Source: JASFJH01 sp050117725
GTDB lineage: Bacteria; Pseudomonadota; Gammaproteobacteria; AKS1
Length of the DNA stretch: 9,329 nt
Reading direction: 5' to 3'
Assembly: GCA_050117725.1 (NCBI GenBank)
Contig: JASFME010000079.1
Span: forward strand, 1 to 9,329
Part shown: one piece after another, positions 6,224-9,329 of the stretch
How positions within the stretch are numbered: position 1 is the stretch's first letter
Layout of the letters: each line of letters starts with the position of its first letter
Notes under the pieces: model-generated
The model's database searches: none
What the model saw: the letters and a program-made list of their open reading frames with translations, nothing else
Told to the model about the DNA's origin: nothing
Program-made: the position numbers and the translations under genes

Positions 6224-7213
6224 TTATAAACGGCTCGCTGCCAGAATTGCGCCAAGCAGGCCGACATGCGCGTTTGTCACGACGCGTACCGGCATGCGCC
6301 CGGTCAGTTTTTGCATACGGCCCTTGTCGTTAAAGGCCCGGGTAAAGTCGCCGGTGGTCAGGCGATCAATGATCTTCGGCGCGATGCCGCCGGCCACGTA
6401 CACGCCGCCCGATGCCAGGCAGGTCAGGCCGAGGTTGCCGGCCTGGGCGCCATAGATATCGACAAAAATATCCATGGCCTGGCTGGCCAGTGCATCACTG
6501 TCAGCGAGCGCCGCCATCGAGATGGCGGCGGCCGGATCGCCGCTTTGCATGGCCTGTGCGAGGTCTGCACCGATCGTACCCTTGCCGGTGTCGCGCAGAA
6601 ACTCGAAAATATTCACCAGTCCACGTCCGCAACAGACGCGCTCGCAGGAGACATGGCCGAACTTCGGCATCAGGTATTCGAGCAGTTCGACCTGCAGTGC
6701 GTCGCGCGGCGCAAACTCCACATGGCCGCCTTCCGAGGCCATGACTTCATAATGATCGCCTGCCCAGACGAGGATCCCCTCGCCGAGGCCGGTACCGGCG
6801 CCAATCAGCGCGCATGGCCCGTTGTCTTCAGGCTCACCGGCCTGCAGGGTAACGAGGTCGTCGTCACCGAGCGCCTCGATGCCGTAACCAACGGCGGCAA
6901 AGTCATTGATCAAACGCACGTTCGGGATATCCAGCGCGGTCTGCATGGCATCGGCATCGAGTTCCCAGGGCAGGTTCGTGACCCAGGCCTGCCGCCCCGA
7001 GACCGGCCCGGCAATACCGAAACAGGCGCCACTGATCGACAATTCACCCTGATCGCGCCTTGCCTCGTCGAGAAAGGTCTGCACCATCGCGGTCAGATCG
7101 CCCCAGTCGGCGCTGACATAGCGTTGTTCGGCCAGCATATTCTGCTTATTGTCGCTGACCTCGGACAGCCGCAACAAGGTCTTGGTACCGCCGATATCAC
7201 CTGCAAGAATCAT
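6224..7213 (-). CDS. glk: Glucokinase
   Basis: This enzyme phosphorylates glucose to glucose-6-phosphate with ATP in the cytoplasm. The protein has 329 residues, close to E. coli Glk (321) and of the bacterial Glk type rather than ROK. The ATP phosphate-1 motif is GDIGGTKT (5-12). TNLPW (79-83) and NDFAAVGYG (103-111) follow, with Asp104 as the likely catalytic base. IGAGTGLGEG (137-146) and SEGGHVEFAPRD (160-171) are next; Glu161 and His164 should bind the sugar with Glu191. A second glycine motif, GGVYVAGGIAPK, lies near the C terminus. The start at 7213 is chosen because GGGGGA at 7221-7226 (minus strand) is a good Shine-Dalgarno 7 nt away; a longer frame to 7261 adds only non-homologous residues. 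It heads the operon with apaG and apaH. Confidence 0.94.
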   Translation of the reverse strand: MILAGDIGGTKTLLRLSEVSDNKQNMLAEQRYVSADWGDLTAMVQTFLDEARRDQGELSISGACFGIAGPVSGRQAWVTNLPWELDADAMQTALDIPNVRLINDFAAVGYGIEALGDDDLVTLQAGEPEDNGPCALIGAGTGLGEGILVWAGDHYEVMASEGGHVEFAPRDALQVELLEYLMPKFGHVSCERVCCGRGLVNIFEFLRDTGKGTIGADLAQAMQSGDPAAAISMAALADSDALASQAMDIFVDIYGAQAGNLGLTCLASGGVYVAGGIAPKIIDRLTTGDFTRAFNDKGRMQKLTGRMPVRVVTNAHVGLLGAILAASRL

Positions 7214-7545
7214 TTTATGTCCCCCGTTATTGTGCATTCCTGCGAGGGCTGAACATAACACAAGCCGCGGGGTCAGAGATACGCATGGGAGCTGTGGGCT
7301 GGCACGGTGCTGATTCGCGATACTGGTTCAGGGTAGCCGGAGTCTGGCGATTGGCCGGTGCCCGGTGCATACTGTAGCCAGCATTGCCCGGCGCAATATC
7401 CGGAATCATGCCTGAAACTGTGAGCAGGGTCCGGTTGTATTGTGAACCGGGTCGCGGTATCTACCCGGTATCCGGCGCAGACTGCAAACTCGGATATGTC
7501 ATCGGCCACGCCGCACGGCAGTGGCCGGGATAAGGAGTAGGGCTT
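7214..7545. promoter_or_regulatory. Divergent intergenic region with clustered inverted repeats
   Basis: No gene is visible between the divergent starts of glk and the small exported protein, so promoters for both should lie here. On the minus strand TGTTATGTT (7252-7260) resembles an extended -10 for glk. Nearer the plus-strand gene, perfect inverted repeats occur: ATTGC/GCAAT (7383-7387, 7393-7397), CCGGTT/AACCGG (7431-7436, 7445-7450) and ACCGGGT/ACCCGGT (7446-7452, 7463-7469). GGTATC is directly repeated at 7456-7461 and 7467-7472, 11 bp apart. These could be operator sites or hairpins in a 5' leader. Confidence 0.4.
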
Positions 7546-8076
7546 ATGTTCAGAACAAAACCGATAAAACGTAAACCCGACCTGCTCATGCTGGTTACGG
7601 TATTTGTCTGCCTCGGTGTCGTCGTGACGACCACGATCAATGCGGCCGGGCCGGCCGCAGCGTCCTCCGGCTGGGGTCTGCAACTCAAGGCAGAAGCGGG
7701 CTGCGACAGTAGTGCCTGGGCCGAATGGCGCGACTGTACCTCCCTGGCGGCACCCCGGCATGAGAGCTTTGGTCTGCTCGAACCCTACCCGTCATCGCGG
7801 AGCGCCGCGCTCAGCCTGAGCAGCGAGCGGCTGCCGGAGACCGGCCTGGTGTGGTACTACTCGTATCCCCGGCAGTATGAACAGAACAGCTATGGCCTCG
7901 ACCTTGATTTGAATGTCTCGCCGCTGGCCGGGCATGCTCGCGAACCCCGACAGTTCGGCATGGCGGTGAAGCGGCGTTACGGCAGCCTCGGCTTGAGTCT
8001 TGGCCTCGAGGCGAATCGCGTCGATAATCTCACCGATGACCCGCTGATATATTTCGGTACCAGCTACGGTTGGTAA
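7546..8076 (+). CDS. Hypothetical exported protein, possibly outer-membrane associated
   Basis: I do not recognise this 176-residue protein. It begins with a basic N terminus (RTKPIKRKPD) and a hydrophobic stretch, LLMLVTVFVCLGVVVTT (13-29), then INAAGPAAA. This suits a Sec signal peptide cleaved around residues 33-39, or an uncleaved membrane anchor. The mature part has a Cys53/Cys64 pair that could form a disulfide. It then has alternating-polarity segments (ALSLSSERL, YGLDLDLNVSP, YGSLGLSLGLEAN) and ends LIYFGTSYGW. A terminal aromatic residue with another aromatic two places before is like the C-terminal sorting signal of outer-membrane beta-barrels, but the chain is short for a full barrel. 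Translation should be efficient: TAAGGAG at 7531-7537 lies 8 nt before the ATG. A GC-rich hairpin follows the stop, so the gene may be monocistronic. Confidence 0.75.
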   Translation: MFRTKPIKRKPDLLMLVTVFVCLGVVVTTTINAAGPAAASSGWGLQLKAEAGCDSSAWAEWRDCTSLAAPRHESFGLLEPYPSSRSAALSLSSERLPETGLVWYYSYPRQYEQNSYGLDLDLNVSPLAGHAREPRQFGMAVKRRYGSLGLSLGLEANRVDNLTDDPLIYFGTSYGW

Positions 8077-8080
8077 GCCC

Positions 8081-8103
8081 CGCGGCCGGTTTCACCGGCC
8101 GCG
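8081..8103 (+). terminator. GC-rich hairpin after the exported-protein gene
   Basis: CGCGGCCGG (8081-8089), loop TTTCA, CCGGCCGCG (8095-8103) is a perfect 9-bp stem starting 5 nt after the stop codon. It is followed by CAGAAATTCTTT rather than a clean U-run, so it is a weak intrinsic terminator or a 3'-end stabilising hairpin. Confidence 0.5.
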
Positions 8104-8123
8104 CAGAAATTCTTTCCCGTCAA

Positions 8124-8132
8124 TGTTAGAAT
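8124..8132 (+). promoter_or_regulatory. Candidate extended -10 promoter before the sugar-nucleotide genes
   Basis: TG-T-TAGAAT is a near-consensus extended -10 element. It would start transcription around 8138-8140, directly at the first arm of the hairpin described in the following leader. No convincing -35 is seen. Confidence 0.45.
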
Positions 8133-8137
8133 GCCTG

Positions 8138-8202
8138 CTTCGTGCAACGCCTCACGCGTTGCTGGCGAAGGATAGCCCGGCGATATCCGGGTCTTCGTTT
8201 TT
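8138..8202 (+). ncRNA. Structured leader: alternative hairpins with intrinsic-terminator shape (attenuator or small RNA candidate)
   Basis: The hairpin GCAACGC (8144-8150), loop CTCAC, GCGTTGC (8156-8162) can be extended by CTTCG (8138-8142) pairing with CGAAG (8166-8170). The same CGAAG can instead pair with a second CTTCG (8193-8197). That encloses CCCGG/CCGGG (8176-8180, 8187-8191) and is followed directly by TTTTT (8198-8202), an intrinsic-terminator shape. The two foldings compete for one strand, as in attenuators. The T-run ends 40 nt before the dehydrogenase ATG. It may be a regulated attenuator or a discrete RNA of about 65 nt; I recognise no known RNA family. Confidence 0.45.
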
Positions 8203-8242
8203 GTAACAAACCACGACAGGCCCACGGGCAGAGCAGAGTTTC

Positions 8243-9187
8243 ATGACATCTCCAGTAAGAGTCGGCGTGCTAGGCGTCGGCTATCTAGGCAGTATCCACG
8301 CACGTATTTATTCGAACATGGACGATGTCGAATTGGTCGGCGTGGCCGATATCAATCTTGACCAGGCCGAGGAAGTGGCCGAGGCCTGCAATTGCAAGGT
8401 CTTTGACAGTGCCGCGGACATGGTCGGCAAGGTCGACGCAGTCAGTGTCGTGGTGCCGACCAGCCTGCACCTTGAAACCGCCAGCCCGTTTATCGAGGCC
8501 GGTGTGCATATCCTCATGGAAAAACCGCTGGCGCCGAGCTATGAAGAGTCCCTGCAACTGGTCGAGATGGCAGAACAGGCCGGTATCGTGTTTCAGGTCG
8601 GGCATCTCGAACGCTTCAACGCCGGCGTTATGGAACTGGCCGGCCGGGTCCATGACCCGCGCTTTATCGAGGTGCACCGGGTGGGGCCGTTTGTGGCGCG
8701 CGCGACCGATGTCGATGTTGTGACAGACCTCATGATCCATGACATCGATATAGTCATGTCGCTGGTGAAGTCGCCGCTGAAGAATATCTCGGCCAATGGT
8801 ATTCCTATTATTACCGATCATGCCGATATCGCGAATGCGCGGCTCGAGTTTGAAAACGGTGCAGTGGCTAATGTCACGGCGAGCCGTGTCTCACGCGAAC
8901 CGTTGCGCCGCATCCGTGTTTTCGAACACAAACATTATTACAACCTCAACTACGTTACCCAGCAGATCGATATCGCCGTTGCCGAGCCGCCGAAGGAAGG
9001 CGAGGTCTGGGCGGAGATCGTCGCCGACAAGATCGATGTCGAGCCGGTCAAACCGCTCGATGCCGAACTGCGTGCCTTTATCGATACGATTCATAACGGT
9101 GGCGCGCCACTCGTCACCGGCCGGGTCGGGCTTGAGGCAGTACGCGTTGCCAATATCATCGGGGAGAAGATTGCCCAATGTCAGTAA
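8243..9187 (+). CDS. gnnA: Gfo/Idh/MocA-family sugar-nucleotide dehydrogenase, GnnA-like
   Basis: This 314-residue NAD(P)-dependent oxidoreductase has an N-terminal Rossmann domain with GVGYLG (11-16) and a nucleotide-binding acidic residue in VGVADIN (32-38). The family EKP motif is at 93-95 (Lys94 catalytic or binding). GHLERFN (120-126) opens the substrate domain and HDID (166-169) supplies the likely catalytic histidine. The GYLGSIHA start and VGHLERFN segment resemble GnnA, which oxidises the 3-hydroxyl of UDP-GlcNAc so that GnnB can aminate it, giving the diamino sugar for amide-linked lipid A. WbpB-type UDP-GlcNAcA 3-dehydrogenases are the main alternative. The adjoining, 10-nt overlapping aminotransferase gene supports a ketone-then-amine pathway either way. 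The ribosome-binding site is weak (GAGCAGAG, about 5 nt from the ATG). The family is certain; the substrate is inferred. Confidence 0.72.
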   Translation: MTSPVRVGVLGVGYLGSIHARIYSNMDDVELVGVADINLDQAEEVAEACNCKVFDSAADMVGKVDAVSVVVPTSLHLETASPFIEAGVHILMEKPLAPSYEESLQLVEMAEQAGIVFQVGHLERFNAGVMELAGRVHDPRFIEVHRVGPFVARATDVDVVTDLMIHDIDIVMSLVKSPLKNISANGIPIITDHADIANARLEFENGAVANVTASRVSREPLRRIRVFEHKHYYNLNYVTQQIDIAVAEPPKEGEVWAEIVADKIDVEPVKPLDAELRAFIDTIHNGGAPLVTGRVGLEAVRVANIIGEKIAQCQ

Positions 9188-9329
9188 AAGATCCTGTTCC
9201 ATTTCTTGACCTCAGCAAGGAATTCAGCGAACTCGAGTCGGAATGGTTCGAGATGATTCGCGCCACCGGCGCAAGCGGTCGTTATATCCTCGGGCCGAAT
9301 GTCGGTGAGTTTGAAACCGAACTCGCCGC
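9178..9329 (+). CDS. DegT/DnrJ/EryC1/StrS-family aminotransferase, 5' part only (GnnB-like)
   Basis: Fifty codons are present before the window ends, too short for a full-length search, but the N terminus is characteristic of this PLP-dependent sugar aminotransferase family. VPFLDLSKEF (7-16) matches the usual PF-DL opening and GRYILGPNVGEFETELA (34-50) the conserved substrate-loop segment. The ATG at 9178 overlaps the dehydrogenase stop by 10 nt and is preceded by GGGGAG at 9161-9166, so the two are translationally coupled. It probably aminates the keto-sugar nucleotide made by the preceding enzyme. If the pair is GnnA-GnnB the product would be UDP-GlcNAc3N; VioA/WbpE-type roles remain possible. 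The PLP lysine lies beyond the edge and cannot be checked. Confidence 0.85.
   Translation, partial: MSVKDPVPFLDLSKEFSELESEWFEMIRATGASGRYILGPNVGEFETELA

Noticed and set aside
6193..6267. 25-residue N-terminal extension of ApaG
   Set aside because: It overlaps the end of glk and is absent from the ApaG family.
6266..7252. 328-codon plus-strand frame opposite glk
   Set aside because: A shadow of glucokinase, which has complete family motifs on the minus strand; long antisense frames are common in GC-rich DNA.

Overview
The window comes from a bacterial chromosome. The proteins, the gene pairing lgt–thyA with folA nearby, and the GC-rich coding sequence point to a gammaproteobacterium. A free-living Chromatiales- or Ectothiorhodospiraceae-like lineage is a reasonable guess from protein flavour, but it is inference only. 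Nearly everything is housekeeping: no transposase, phage gene, CRISPR array, tRNA or rRNA is visible.

Layout. Positions 1-190 are AT-rich (about one third GC by hand count), full of short palindromes, and hold no convincing gene. Then follows a plus-strand run: rlmI (23S rRNA methyltransferase), lgt (lipoprotein diacylglyceryl transferase), thyA (thymidylate synthase), cnoX/ybbN (thioredoxin-TPR co-chaperone) and folA (dihydrofolate reductase). Two palindromic dispersed-repeat-like elements interrupt it, one between thyA and cnoX and one between cnoX and folA. A strong hairpin separates folA from a convergent minus-strand operon, glk-apaG-apaH (glucokinase, ApaG, diadenosine tetraphosphatase). 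A divergent intergenic region follows. It leads to an unrecognised small exported protein on the plus strand and then to a Gfo/Idh/MocA sugar-nucleotide dehydrogenase whose 3' end overlaps the start of a DegT/DnrJ/EryC1/StrS aminotransferase cut by the window edge. That pair best fits gnnA-gnnB, which would make UDP-2,3-diamino-sugar for lipid A, but other amino-sugar pathways are possible.

How genes work together. ThyA makes dTMP and releases dihydrofolate; FolA reduces that back to tetrahydrofolate, so the two are one metabolic cycle. ApaG and ApaH are the usual co-transcribed pair, here attached to glucokinase. Lgt and the possible GnnA/GnnB pair both belong to cell-envelope biogenesis.

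Most interesting signals. (1) The leader before the dehydrogenase gene has an extended -10 box, a hairpin, and an intrinsic-terminator-like hairpin. The terminator's CGAAG arm can alternatively pair upstream, as in an attenuator or a short RNA. (2) rlmI and lgt have extended -10 boxes exactly 8 nt before their ATGs, which suggests near-leaderless mRNAs. (3) The thioredoxin-TPR protein keeps a CxxC active site that E. coli CnoX lacks. I saw no clear new defence or mobile system.
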